A stretch of DNA of 64,000 nt from positions 62,001-126,000 of the forward strand of contig NZ_MQUB01000001.1 of assembly GCF_002943755.1 (NCBI RefSeq). The letters run 5' to 3'. This stretch comes from Aureitalea marina (GTDB lineage Bacteria > Bacteroidota > Bacteroidia > Flavobacteriales > Flavobacteriaceae). Positions 16,967 to 24,716 of this stretch are shown here, piece after piece (the stretch's first letter is position 1; the number at the start of each line of letters is the position of its first letter). Position numbers and translations under genes: made by a program. A model generated the notes under the pieces. The model ran no database searches. It saw only the letters and a list, made by a program, of their open reading frames with translations, and was not told where the DNA came from.

Positions 16967-17576
16967 GTTTTATATGTTTTAAAAAAGGCTGAAAGACTGG
17001 AATATCAATGATATCAGAGAGATAATCGGCATCGTTCCGTTCGCTAAGAAGGCAGACCGAATGTTCGTCCAGATCGGCCAGGGTTTGATCGAGGACTTGG
17101 TCGGTTCCCCAAGTTTTGTTCGCGAAGATCCCAGGGACCATTTGACACATGCCCAGCAAATAATAGCCTCCATCTTGAGCTGGTCCCAGTACCACATCGT
17201 GCTGCTTCAACTGCTCAAATGCTTTTACAATGTCTTCACTTTCCAGGTCGTAAAGATCGCTACCTATGATGACAATTCGCTTAAATCCGGCCTCAAATCC
17301 TTGTTCAAATGCGCTTTGCATTTTTTCGCCCAGGTCCCCGTCTGCTTGTATCCGTTTGTGATATCCGAAATCCTGCCAGAGGTCATCTGTCGCAATTTCA
17401 TCTGAGTAATGAACCTGTTTTTCTTGTTTCAACCCGGAGGTGATGGATTTGGTTCGTTCCAACAGAAAGGTATATATCGCCAGGGCAGTTTCGTCTCCCA
17501 CATCCTTGGCCAGGCGCGTCTTAACTTTTCCCAGTTCCGGGTTACGAACAAAAATAATGAGTAATTCCTCGGACAT
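16959..17576 (-). CDS. Arsenosugar-type glycosyltransferase (TIGR04282 / DUF2064-like)
   Basis: This 205-aa protein has a GT-A-like nucleotidyl/glycosyltransferase fold (DUF2064). Family marks are FVRNPELGKVKTRLAKDVGD near the start, IIGSDLYDLESEDI and GPAQDGGYYLLGM. The family is named for its regular presence beside ArsS and the TIGR04283-type GT2 in arsenosugar clusters, and both are here. It overlaps the phosphorylase start by 8 bp. The exact donor and acceptor are not established. Confidence 0.88.
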   Translation of the reverse strand: MSEELLIIFVRNPELGKVKTRLAKDVGDETALAIYTFLLERTKSITSGLKQEKQVHYSDEIATDDLWQDFGYHKRIQADGDLGEKMQSAFEQGFEAGFKRIVIIGSDLYDLESEDIVKAFEQLKQHDVVLGPAQDGGYYLLGMCQMVPGIFANKTWGTDQVLDQTLADLDEHSVCLLSERNDADYLSDIIDIPVFQPFLKHIKHD

Positions 17577-17600
17577 TTAGGTGCTATTTCAAATAAGTGA

Positions 17601-18665
17601 TCAGACTACAGCTCCCTGACAACTACTTCCAGCTCCCGCTGTACATCCGTAGCAATGTTGGGAGATCACGATCTTCCTGTCTTGAAGTAAATCTTCTTGG
17701 TACTCGCTAATATGCTTTACCGGACTCGCTACGCCTAAGCCCAACATCTGGTTGAAGTCACAGTCGTACAACCATCCATCCCAACTAACCGATAAGGTAT
17801 TGGTGCACATAACGTTTTGTACTGCAGCCGGGTTGTAGGCCTCTACCAAAGCATACATATAATCTTCGTAATTGTCTGAGGCGATTAAATAATCCAGGAA
17901 GCGCGAAATAGGTAGATTAGTAATGGCAAATAGATCGTGGAACTGAATTCCAAAATCTTCTAATAAGGCCTTTTTAAAATGGGCCTGAAGCCCAGCCTGA
18001 TCTCCGGGTAGGAAAGCACCACTCGGGTTATAGACCAGATCCAGTTTTAATGGACTATCCGGCATTCCATATCCCACTGCATTCAGCATTTTTAGTGCCT
18101 CTATAGAAGCATCAAAGACACCGTCTCCTCTTTGTTTGTCTGTTTTGCCACGGGTCCAATGCGGCATGGAACTCACCACATGGATGTTGTACTTTTTAAA
18201 GAACTCCGGCAGGTCGTAATATTTCTTGTTGGCCCGAATGATGGTCAGGTTGGATCGGACAATGAAATCGGAAATCCCGGCCTTGGCAGCTTCTTCCACA
18301 AACCACCGGAAATCCGGATTCATTTCTGGGGCACCCCCGGTCAGATCCAGAGTATGAGCCCCAGTTCTTTTGATCACATCCAGGCATTGCTGCATGGTTT
18401 CTCGTGTCATGATCTCCTTTCGGTCAGGACCTGCATCGACATGGCAATGCTCGCAGACCTGATTGCACATATAGCCTACGTTGATCTGTAAAATTTCAAG
18501 TCTACGCGGCCTTAATGGGAAATGTCCATTCTCCGCTATCTTTTCTGCGAATGTGGGTAATTCTCCATCCTGGAAAATGCCGTTGGACAGTATTTCCAGC
18601 TGACGTTTGGCCTGGGCCAATTCGCTGTCTCTTTTTTTTAGGGATTGTGTCTTGATCTTGGTCAT
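17601..18665 (-). CDS. arsS: Arsenosugar biosynthesis radical SAM protein ArsS
   Basis: This 354-aa radical SAM enzyme carries its cluster motif C67-x3-C71-x2-C74 (MCNQVCEHCH) in an N-terminal barrel. The C-terminal region ends with HCYGCTAGAGSSCQG, the Cys-rich tail typical of ArsS. Some family members carry selenocysteine, but no in-frame TGA is used here. ArsS is known to transfer the 5'-deoxyadenosyl group to dimethylated arsenic, giving a deoxy-dimethylarsinoyl adenosine. It lies 24 nt upstream of the DUF2064-type gene and 13 nt downstream of the AhpD-like gene. Confidence 0.93.
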   Translation of the reverse strand: MTKIKTQSLKKRDSELAQAKRQLEILSNGIFQDGELPTFAEKIAENGHFPLRPRRLEILQINVGYMCNQVCEHCHVDAGPDRKEIMTRETMQQCLDVIKRTGAHTLDLTGGAPEMNPDFRWFVEEAAKAGISDFIVRSNLTIIRANKKYYDLPEFFKKYNIHVVSSMPHWTRGKTDKQRGDGVFDASIEALKMLNAVGYGMPDSPLKLDLVYNPSGAFLPGDQAGLQAHFKKALLEDFGIQFHDLFAITNLPISRFLDYLIASDNYEDYMYALVEAYNPAAVQNVMCTNTLSVSWDGWLYDCDFNQMLGLGVASPVKHISEYQEDLLQDRKIVISQHCYGCTAGAGSSCQGAVV

Positions 18666-18678
18666 AGCATAGGACGAT

Positions 18679-19017
18679 CTATCCGTCCAGTTTATTCACT
18701 TTATTCATCATCTGTACCCCATGCACCAGGCTAGCACCACTCTGTATGGCTGCTCCTACATGAACAGCTTCCATCATCTCTTCCTTGGTGATTCCGCGTT
18801 GCAGGCCGTCTTTGGTGTAGGCATCTATGCAATAGGGACAGCGTTCAGTATGTGCAACGGCAAGTGCGATCAGAGATTTCTCCCTGGCGGTCAACGCTCC
18901 TTCCTGAAACACACTATTGTAGTACTCAAAGAACTTGCTGCCTAAATCTTCTTGCCAGTCGGTGATCTTACCAAATTTTCTGAGGTCCTTCGGGTCGTAA
19001 TAGGATTGATCGGCCAT
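18679..19017 (-). CDS. Arsenosugar-associated AhpD/carboxymuconolactone decarboxylase-like protein
   Basis: This 112-aa protein belongs to the AhpD/CMD fold, with the redox pair C-P-Y-C in AHTERCPYCIDAYTKDGLQRG at about residues 58-61. Related small peroxidase-like proteins accompany ArsS in arsenosugar loci. It is the first gene of this minus-strand unit, 13 nt before arsS. A role in keeping arsenic reduced, or in thiol peroxide reduction, is likely from the family but unproven. Confidence 0.87.
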   Translation of the reverse strand: MADQSYYDPKDLRKFGKITDWQEDLGSKFFEYYNSVFQEGALTAREKSLIALAVAHTERCPYCIDAYTKDGLQRGITKEEMMEAVHVGAAIQSGASLVHGVQMMNKVNKLDG

Positions 19018-19105
19018 GATTGGAACGATGGATTAAAGTTGAATTGAGCTCTAAATATAACAACTAGTCCGCGGAAGCCCGGAATACTTACAAAAGAATT
19101 AAGAA

Positions 19106-19861
19106 CTAATCGAAGGTGTAGGTTAGTCCAGTACTGAACCTGTATTGAGATGTGGGAATGTCCTGAGCTGGAAAAGGATCGTAAAAAAACCGATAGGTAA
19201 TGGACAGCAGTAATTTGTCAATGATGTCCAGAGAGAAGGTGGAGTCACTGGAAATTCGGTAGTCATTCAGTTTTCTGAATAGTGGTTGATAGTAGGTTGT
19301 ACTCACAAAGGACATGCGATCGTTCGGGTAAAGGCTGATCGATAGATAGGCGCTACCGCGAACATCCCTGAAAATATCGCCTGTGCCGTCAGAAAGCTCC
19401 TCGTATTCGTACATGACCAGGGTTCCAATGTAAATTTTGTACTTCTCTTTCTCCGACAATTTAAATCTGGGACCTGTACCCAATAATCCCCTGAAGTCGA
19501 TCAAGGCAACCCTGTTGTACTGAGCTTGTGCAAAGAACTCCCAGCGAATCATGGGCCGGAACTTGTAGTTGTAGCGCAAGTGGGTGATGCCATTGTTGGC
19601 AAAGTCCTCACCATCGATCTTTAAGAAATTCACATTGTTTCTCAGTAGAGCCAGATGATTCCCTTTTTTATATTGAACCAAGAGGTCATTGGAGATCCCA
19701 AAGAATTCATTCACATTGCGAACCAGGGAGAACTCCAGGCCAATGTATCCGGAAAAACCAGCAGTATCTGTTACTTTTCGAAGATTTTCTACATTCAGGA
19801 TCTGGGCCTGAACACTATAGGAGAGTGAGGCAAACAGCAGAAGCCCCAAAAAATAGCGCAT
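19106..19861 (-). CDS. Outer-membrane protein, DUF481-like
   Basis: This 251-aa protein has a signal peptide ending near VQAQ and a beta-barrel body with repeated long aromatic strands (LRYNYKFRPMIRWEFFAQAQYN, LLSITYRFFYD), ending in TGLTYTFD. It resembles DUF481 (YdiY-like) outer-membrane proteins. No substrate is suggested. The 53-bp gap to the YeeE/YedE gene upstream on the same strand holds no clear terminator, so read-through from the sulfur genes is possible. Confidence 0.7.
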   Translation of the reverse strand: MRYFLGLLLFASLSYSVQAQILNVENLRKVTDTAGFSGYIGLEFSLVRNVNEFFGISNDLLVQYKKGNHLALLRNNVNFLKIDGEDFANNGITHLRYNYKFRPMIRWEFFAQAQYNRVALIDFRGLLGTGPRFKLSEKEKYKIYIGTLVMYEYEELSDGTGDIFRDVRGSAYLSISLYPNDRMSFVSTTYYQPLFRKLNDYRISSDSTFSLDIIDKLLLSITYRFFYDPFPAQDIPTSQYRFSTGLTYTFD

Positions 19862-19914
19862 AAGGTTGAGGTTGGTCTAGGTCTAATTTAGTAAAACCCC
19901 AACAAATCGATTAC

Positions 19915-20328
19915 CTAATGTGGTAATTTATCCTTGATCAGGCCGTAGATAAATGTGCCGATAACGGCAAAGAGAATCACGATAATCAGGGAAGGAAATC
20001 CGGCTCCAACCAAGGTGAACATAGGGCCGGGACAGGCTCCCGCAAGACCCCAACCCAGACCAAAGATGATCCCTCCGATCAGGTACCGTGGGATACTCAT
20101 ATTCTTAGGTTGAAATTCGATGTTTTTCCCGGAAACTGATTTGATGTGGCGTCGCTTGATCAGCTGTACGATGATCACGCCCAATACCACAGCGGTACCG
20201 ATTATACCGTACATATGGAAGGCCTTGAACTGGAACATCTCAAAAATGCGGAACCAGGAGGCTGCCTCAGATTTGAACATGGTTATCCCTAAGAGAAGTC
20301 CTGCAAAAATATATCCTAGTGTTCGCAT
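19915..20328 (-). CDS. YeeE/YedE family thiosulfate/sulfur transporter, second half-size protein
   Basis: This 137-aa inner-membrane protein has four helices and the YeeE/YedE signature GGIIFGLGWGLAGACPGP with its conserved Cys. YeeE (TsuA) imports thiosulfate through Cys-lined passages. I chose the ATG at 20328, 3 nt after the upstream paralogue stops; the longer reading from 20454 runs through that gene. Each protein is about half the size of E. coli YeeE, so the pair probably forms one two-part transporter. Confidence 0.9.
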   Translation of the reverse strand: MRTLGYIFAGLLLGITMFKSEAASWFRIFEMFQFKAFHMYGIIGTAVVLGVIIVQLIKRRHIKSVSGKNIEFQPKNMSIPRYLIGGIIFGLGWGLAGACPGPMFTLVGAGFPSLIIVILFAVIGTFIYGLIKDKLPH

Positions 20329-20330
20329 AC

Positions 20331-20894
20331 TTAAAAGATTAAAGGGAATAACAAATGAACCATGATCAGGCCGCCTAGGAAGAAACCTATTACTGCTATC
20401 AGGGAGGGAAGCTGTAAGTCGCTGAGACCTGAAATTGCATGACCAGAGGTACAACCGCCGGCATATCGGGCTCCAAAACCGACCAGGAATCCTCCAAAAG
20501 CCAGGATCAGGAAGGGTTTAAGACTCCGTGCGTTTTCCCAATCAAAGATCTCCGCTGGCAAATAGCTGCTGCCGGCACTGGCAAATCCGTAATCTTGTTG
20601 TAGTTGTTCGATCACTACTGGGTTAATATCCGGTATCTGGTTATCGCTCATAAAATTGGCAGCCAGATAACCCCCAATAATAGCACCGACCAGAACCCAG
20701 AGGTTCCACTTTTGCGATTTCCAGTCAAATTGAAAGAAACTTGCCTTTTTTCCAGCACCACAAATACTACATATGGTTCGGAGATTTCCGGATACCCCAA
20801 AGTTCTTGTCCAACAACAAGAGTATGGTCATAACCAGGGCTATGGCTGCCCCAGAAACATACCAGGGCCAGGGTTGAAGCAAATAATCCATCAT
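20331..20894 (-). CDS. YeeE/YedE family thiosulfate/sulfur transporter, first half-size protein
   Basis: This 187-aa inner-membrane protein has about five helices and the signature GFGARYAGGCTSGHAISG with a conserved Cys. Another Cys pair lies in the loop TICSICGAGKKASFF. It is the partner of the following YeeE/YedE gene. I prefer ATG at 20894 to the TTG at 20900. A near-perfect inverted repeat (20938-20953) lies 44 bp upstream and matches the sites in front of the other sulfur genes. Confidence 0.9.
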   Translation of the reverse strand: MMDYLLQPWPWYVSGAAIALVMTILLLLDKNFGVSGNLRTICSICGAGKKASFFQFDWKSQKWNLWVLVGAIIGGYLAANFMSDNQIPDINPVVIEQLQQDYGFASAGSSYLPAEIFDWENARSLKPFLILAFGGFLVGFGARYAGGCTSGHAISGLSDLQLPSLIAVIGFFLGGLIMVHLLFPLIF

Positions 20895-20937
20895 GGGCAA
20901 TTTTTCTGTAAAGAAAGTTTGAACATCAGTCTTCTTC

Positions 20938-20953
20938 GGTAACCTGGGTTACC
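20938..20953 (-). promoter_or_regulatory. Crp/Fnr-type operator upstream of the YeeE/YedE pair
   Basis: GGTAACCTGGGTTACC holds GTAAC-N4-GTTAC with both half-sites perfect and one extra matching base pair on each side. It is one of four such sites in the sulfur cluster and lies about 50 bp upstream of the transporter start codon. I see no convincing -7 box at the spacing found for the others. Confidence 0.7.
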
Positions 20954-20962
20954 AAACTCGGG

Positions 20963-22225
20963 TCACACTTCTTTTCCTTTCATCATTTTGTTCCAATACA
21001 GGTATGGCAGGCCGTATTTCTTTAACATCCATAGTCGCCAATGCTCCTTGGAACTGTCAAACACCAACATCTGTTTCAGTTTGGGGTCTGGAGTAAAATT
21101 ACCACCGTAATCAAACTCAGCCAGAACCATTTTACCATAACCTGTGACCAGTGGGCAAGAAGAATATCCATCGTATGATTTATTGCCTTTAGCTTTGCTC
21201 GCAATTAGTTTAAGAATATTATCTACAACCACTGGGACCGGTTTGCGGATTGCCGCCCCGGTCTTAGCCGTTGGCAGGGCTGCAACATCTCCGAGTCCGA
21301 AAATGTTCTCGTATTTATTGTGCTGCAGGCTGTGTTTGTCTACATCCAACCATCCTGCCTCATTGGATAGGTCAGAATTACGAATAAATTCCGGAGCTGC
21401 CTGAGGTGGTGCAAGGTGCAACATGTCGTAAGGCATCTCGATAATTGCCTCGCCGGAAAGGCTTTCACCTAATTCGTTATCCTCGTATATTACACATTTA
21501 TTCTCCCCCTGAGCCGTATGTTTGAAATAGATGATCTGATTGTCAGAATCAATCTTGAATGGGGCATAGAAGGGTTTAAAATGGATGTCATAGCGGTCCA
21601 GGACCTTGGTCAAGGTGTCTCGGATAGGTTTCACCCCAAATATCACCGATCCAGGAGTAGCGAAAACAGTATTGATGTCTTTCTTCACCCCAGATCTACG
21701 GAAATGATCCGAGGCCAGATAAGCGATCTTTTGAGGGGCTCCACCACATTTTATGGGAGTAGTTGGTTGAGTAAAAACAGCATTACCTTTTTTGAACTTG
21801 CTGATCACATCCCAGGTCTTTTCTGGATCCGTGTAAATACTACAAACATTATCTTTTTTTAGTGCTTCGGTCAAGCCTTCGCACAGTGAAGTGTCCACAA
21901 CTAAACCAGGAGCTACCACCAGGTATTCGTAATTGATCCTTCCACTCGCCCTGGTTTGGACACCGTTTTCGGTTGGAGTGAATCCGGTGGCATAATCCTG
22001 TACCCAATCGACCCCGTCCGGGATCAGTTCTTTCATGGGTTTTTTAGTCTTTTCGTAGTCATAGGTACCAGCGCCTACCAGAGTCCATGCCGGTTGGTAG
22101 TAGTGGTATTCTGCCGGATCAATAATCGCTATGGTTAAGGACCTTTCCTTACGCTTCAATTGTGCTGCCGTCATGATCCCGGCAGTTCCACCACCGATGA
22201 TCAGTACTTGATAATGTGATTTCAT
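20963..22225 (-). CDS. Sulfide:quinone oxidoreductase, type II (SQOR-like)
   Basis: This 420-aa FAD protein oxidises sulfide to a persulfide and passes electrons to the quinone pool. It has an N-terminal FAD motif (IIGGGTAGI, 9-17), the catalytic cysteines Cys160 in PIKCGGAPQK and Cys357 in YSSCPLVTGYGK, and the FAD-closing GLGDVAALPTAKTGAA (310-325). The two Cys contexts match mitochondrial-type SQOR. No third Cys of the type I enzymes stands out in the first half. The amphipathic C-terminus (WMLKKYGLPYLYWNKMM) would bind the membrane. It has its own operator at 22275-22288 and follows the terminator at 22321-22343. Confidence 0.93.
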   Translation of the reverse strand: MKSHYQVLIIGGGTAGIMTAAQLKRKERSLTIAIIDPAEYHYYQPAWTLVGAGTYDYEKTKKPMKELIPDGVDWVQDYATGFTPTENGVQTRASGRINYEYLVVAPGLVVDTSLCEGLTEALKKDNVCSIYTDPEKTWDVISKFKKGNAVFTQPTTPIKCGGAPQKIAYLASDHFRRSGVKKDINTVFATPGSVIFGVKPIRDTLTKVLDRYDIHFKPFYAPFKIDSDNQIIYFKHTAQGENKCVIYEDNELGESLSGEAIIEMPYDMLHLAPPQAAPEFIRNSDLSNEAGWLDVDKHSLQHNKYENIFGLGDVAALPTAKTGAAIRKPVPVVVDNILKLIASKAKGNKSYDGYSSCPLVTGYGKMVLAEFDYGGNFTPDPKLKQMLVFDSSKEHWRLWMLKKYGLPYLYWNKMMKGKEV

Positions 22226-22244
22226 AGGTCAGGTATTAATTTTT

Positions 22245-22288
22245 TCAATGTATATCAATTTGCAGACCCTGGAAGTAACCAATGTTAC
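22245..22288 (-). promoter_or_regulatory. Operator and weak -7 box of the SQR gene
   Basis: GTAACCAATGTTAC at 22275-22288 is a perfect 5-4-5 inverted repeat. Exactly 33 bp further on (centre to centre) lies TACATTGA at 22245-22252, a partial match (4 of 6 fixed bases) to the Bacteroidota -7 box TAnnTTTG. The spacing equals that at the persulfide dioxygenase and TauE genes, as expected for a class II Crp/Fnr activator. Confidence 0.65.
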
Positions 22289-22320
22289 ATTAGTCAGATA
22301 AGCTGATATTTATCATAAAA

Positions 22321-22343
22321 AAGGCCCGGATTAACCGGGCCTT
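22321..22343 (-). terminator. Rho-independent terminator after the persulfide dioxygenase gene
   Basis: AAGGCCCGG and CCGGGCCTT form a 9-bp stem with a 5-nt loop. On the minus strand it is followed by TTTTTTAT. It lies 11 bp after the stop of the persulfide dioxygenase gene and so separates it from the SQR gene, which needs its own promoter. Confidence 0.85.
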
Positions 22344-22353
22344 ACAACCTAAC

Positions 22354-23769
22354 CTATAACAAAGTGGTGGGACATTTGTACTCCGATTTGGGTACGTCGG
22401 TCTCGGCAATCGCCTTAAAACCGCCGATCACATCAGTGATCTGATCCCAACCTCTTTGTTTCAATATGGAAGAAGCGATCATGGAACGATATCCACCAGC
22501 ACAGTGCAATACAATTGGTTTGTCTTTGGGGAACTGGGCCAGGTGTTCATTGATCTGGTTTAGCGGAACGTTAATTGCCCCGATCACATGTTCGCTATCA
22601 AATTCACTTTTCTTTCTCACGTCAAAGACCAGTGCCTCGTTCTCCTGGAAGGCCTGTTGGAATTGGTCAGCGTCCATTCGCGCTACCGAATTGTATGGCA
22701 TCTTCTTATCACTCCAACTCTCAAAACCGCCCTCCAGATAACCGATTACATTGTCGTATCCAACTCGGGACAGACGGGTGATGGCCTCTTCTTGTTTTCC
22801 GGGATAGGTGATCAACAGTATCTTTTGCTTTACGCTGGGGATCATTTCCCCTACCCACATGGCAAAGCTTCCTTCCAGCCCGATATTTATACTATTGGGG
22901 ACAAAACCTTTGGAGAAATCCTCGGCATCCCGGGTATCCAACATCAAGGCTCCTGTTTCGTTGGCAGCAGCTTCAAAGGCCGCTACCGATAGGGGAGACT
23001 TGGCTCGGTCCATGACGGTTTCCAGACTTTCGTATCCCTGGATGTTCATTAACACATTCTGCGGAAAGTAACCCGGAGGAGTGGTCAGACCCGTAAGTAG
23101 TTCTTTCACAAATTCTTCCTTCGTCATATCCGCTCTCAGGGCATAATTGGTCTTTTTCTGGTTACCCAAGGTATCGGTGGTTTCTTTGCTCATCATCTTA
23201 CCACATGCAGATCCAGCCCCGTGATTGGGGTAAACAATAAGGTCGTCACTAAGCGGCATGATCTTGTTACGTAAGGAATCGAAGAGGTGACCAGCTAATT
23301 TTTCTTCGGTGAGATCTGCGATTACATGCTGCGCCAGGTCAGGACGACCAACATCGCCAATGAATAAGGTATCACCTGTAACAATTCCGTGTTCCTGACC
23401 CTTCTCGTCAATGAGCATATAGGTTGTGCTCTCCATGGTGTGCCCTGGTGTGTGGATCACCTTGACCTGGTAATCACCTACCTGGAAGATCTGACCATCT
23501 TCTGCAACGATGGCATCATAACCTGGTTTGGCCGATGGTCCAAAGACGATCTGGGCTCCCGTATGTTTTTGCAGGTCCAGGTGCCCGCTGACAAAATCGG
23601 CGTGGAAGTGAGTTTCAAACACGTATTTGATCTTCGCATTGTCACGTTTGGCACGATCCATATAGGGAATGACTTCTCTTAGGGGGTCAAAGATGGCGGC
23701 TTCGCCATTGCTTTCAATATAATATGCCGCGTGGGCAAGGCAACCAGTGTATATCTGTTCAACTTTCAT
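22354..23769 (-). CDS. Persulfide dioxygenase-rhodanese fusion (CstB-like)
   Basis: This 471-aa three-domain enzyme detoxifies persulfide made by SQR. The N-terminal metallo-beta-lactamase domain (1-230) keeps the mono-iron ligands of the ETHE1 family: His54 in THFHADF, His110 and Asp133. The first rhodanese domain (265-360) has lost its catalytic Cys, with ITYPGKQE at the loop position. The second (365-465) keeps Cys423 in LHCAGGYRS. A C-terminal Cys466 is also present. The layout matches CstB-type persulfide dioxygenase-sulfurtransferases, which make sulfite and thiosulfate. It has its own operator and promoter and a terminator. Confidence 0.93.
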   Translation of the reverse strand: MKVEQIYTGCLAHAAYYIESNGEAAIFDPLREVIPYMDRAKRDNAKIKYVFETHFHADFVSGHLDLQKHTGAQIVFGPSAKPGYDAIVAEDGQIFQVGDYQVKVIHTPGHTMESTTYMLIDEKGQEHGIVTGDTLFIGDVGRPDLAQHVIADLTEEKLAGHLFDSLRNKIMPLSDDLIVYPNHGAGSACGKMMSKETTDTLGNQKKTNYALRADMTKEEFVKELLTGLTTPPGYFPQNVLMNIQGYESLETVMDRAKSPLSVAAFEAAANETGALMLDTRDAEDFSKGFVPNSINIGLEGSFAMWVGEMIPSVKQKILLITYPGKQEEAITRLSRVGYDNVIGYLEGGFESWSDKKMPYNSVARMDADQFQQAFQENEALVFDVRKKSEFDSEHVIGAINVPLNQINEHLAQFPKDKPIVLHCAGGYRSMIASSILKQRGWDQITDVIGGFKAIAETDVPKSEYKCPTTLL

Positions 23770-23795
23770 AGTAGTTAGATTTTAAAAGTTGAATA

Positions 23796-23839
23796 CAAAT
23801 GTATAGGCCAGAAAGGAGGTGGGCAGTAACTTATGTTAC
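23796..23839 (-). promoter_or_regulatory. Operator and -7 box of the persulfide dioxygenase gene
   Basis: GTAACTTATGTTAC at 23826-23839 is a perfect 5-4-5 inverted repeat. TACATTTG at 23796-23803 matches the Bacteroidota -7 box TAnnTTTG at all fixed bases. The centres are 33 bp apart, which puts the operator near -41 of the likely start of transcription. Confidence 0.72.
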
Positions 23840-23846
23840 ACAGGGA

Positions 23847-24647
23847 TCAGGAGGTTAACTCCATGAAGATGATGTAGATACCCATGATCAGAACAAACCA
23901 GCCAAAGGCCGTTTTCAGACGTTTGCCATCGATGAATTTATTCAGCCATATCCCAATGAAAATACCGATCACTGAAATCGCTGTGAAGAGTAGCAGGAAT
24001 GGCCAATCGATGAATTGATATTCTACATCCCCAATAAAACCGATCAGGGATTTAATAGCTATGATCAACAAGGAGGTTGCCACGGCTTTCTTCATGGGTA
24101 ACCTTGCCAGCAGGACCAAAGCTGGTATAATGAGGAAGCCTCCTCCGGCACCGACTATTCCGGTAATCAGTCCTACCAAGGTGCCTTCGATCACGATCAG
24201 GGGATAATTGTATTTGACCTCGAGTTCCTCTTCTTGCTCCTTCCGATTATCCTTGATCATAGACACTGCTGCCACTAACATGACGATGGCAAAGAAGATC
24301 ATGATCCCCATTTGTTTATCCAGTATGAATCCATTGATATCCAGCAGGGTTTCCGGGATGGCAGGGACGATAAACTTACGGGTAATGTAAACTGCAATGA
24401 ACGCAGGGATAGAGAAGACAATGGCCGTTCTGTAATCCACCAGGCCTTTTTGCATATTCCGAAAGGCTCCAACCAAAGCGGCAACACCCACGACAAATAG
24501 GGAATAGGCCGTGGCGGTCACTGGGTTGATGTACATCAGGTATACCAGAACCGGTACGGTTAGTATGGATCCGCCACCACCGATAAGTCCAAGTACGACC
24601 CCGATCAGTAGTGCTCCAAAATATCCCAGTAATTCAGTTATCTCCAA
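23847..24647 (-). CDS. TauE/SafE family sulfur-compound/anion permease
   Basis: This 266-aa inner-membrane protein has about eight helices arranged as two repeats, each with the family signature: GLIGGGGSILTVPVLVYL (from about 19) and GIVGAGGGFLIIPALVL (about 160). Members export or import sulfite, sulfoacetate or related anions. Its place beside SQR and persulfide dioxygenase suggests export of sulfite or thiosulfate. The start appears to be TTG (24647); no in-frame ATG exists upstream. A GTAAC-N4-GTCAC site and a good -7 box lie in front. Confidence 0.9.
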   Translation of the reverse strand: MEITELLGYFGALLIGVVLGLIGGGGSILTVPVLVYLMYINPVTATAYSLFVVGVAALVGAFRNMQKGLVDYRTAIVFSIPAFIAVYITRKFIVPAIPETLLDINGFILDKQMGIMIFFAIVMLVAAVSMIKDNRKEQEEELEVKYNYPLIVIEGTLVGLITGIVGAGGGFLIIPALVLLARLPMKKAVATSLLIIAIKSLIGFIGDVEYQFIDWPFLLLFTAISVIGIFIGIWLNKFIDGKRLKTAFGWFVLIMGIYIIFMELTS

Positions 24648-24672
24648 AGGAAGTTCTTCTTGTATCCGGATA

Positions 24673-24716
24673 CAAAACTAAGACAATGGTTGCGGAAGAT
24701 ATGTAACCTGGGTCAC
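24673..24716 (-). promoter_or_regulatory. Operator and -7 box of the TauE/SafE gene
   Basis: GTAACCTGGGTCAC (24703-24716) is a 5-4-5 inverted repeat with one mismatch and overlaps the stop codon of the Crp/Fnr gene. TAGTTTTG at 24673-24680 matches TAnnTTTG. The centres are 33 bp apart, identical to the persulfide dioxygenase promoter. Confidence 0.7.

Noticed and set aside
20329-20454. Longer N-terminus for the second YeeE/YedE protein
   Set aside because: It reads through the upstream paralogue in another frame; the ATG at 20328 fits family length.
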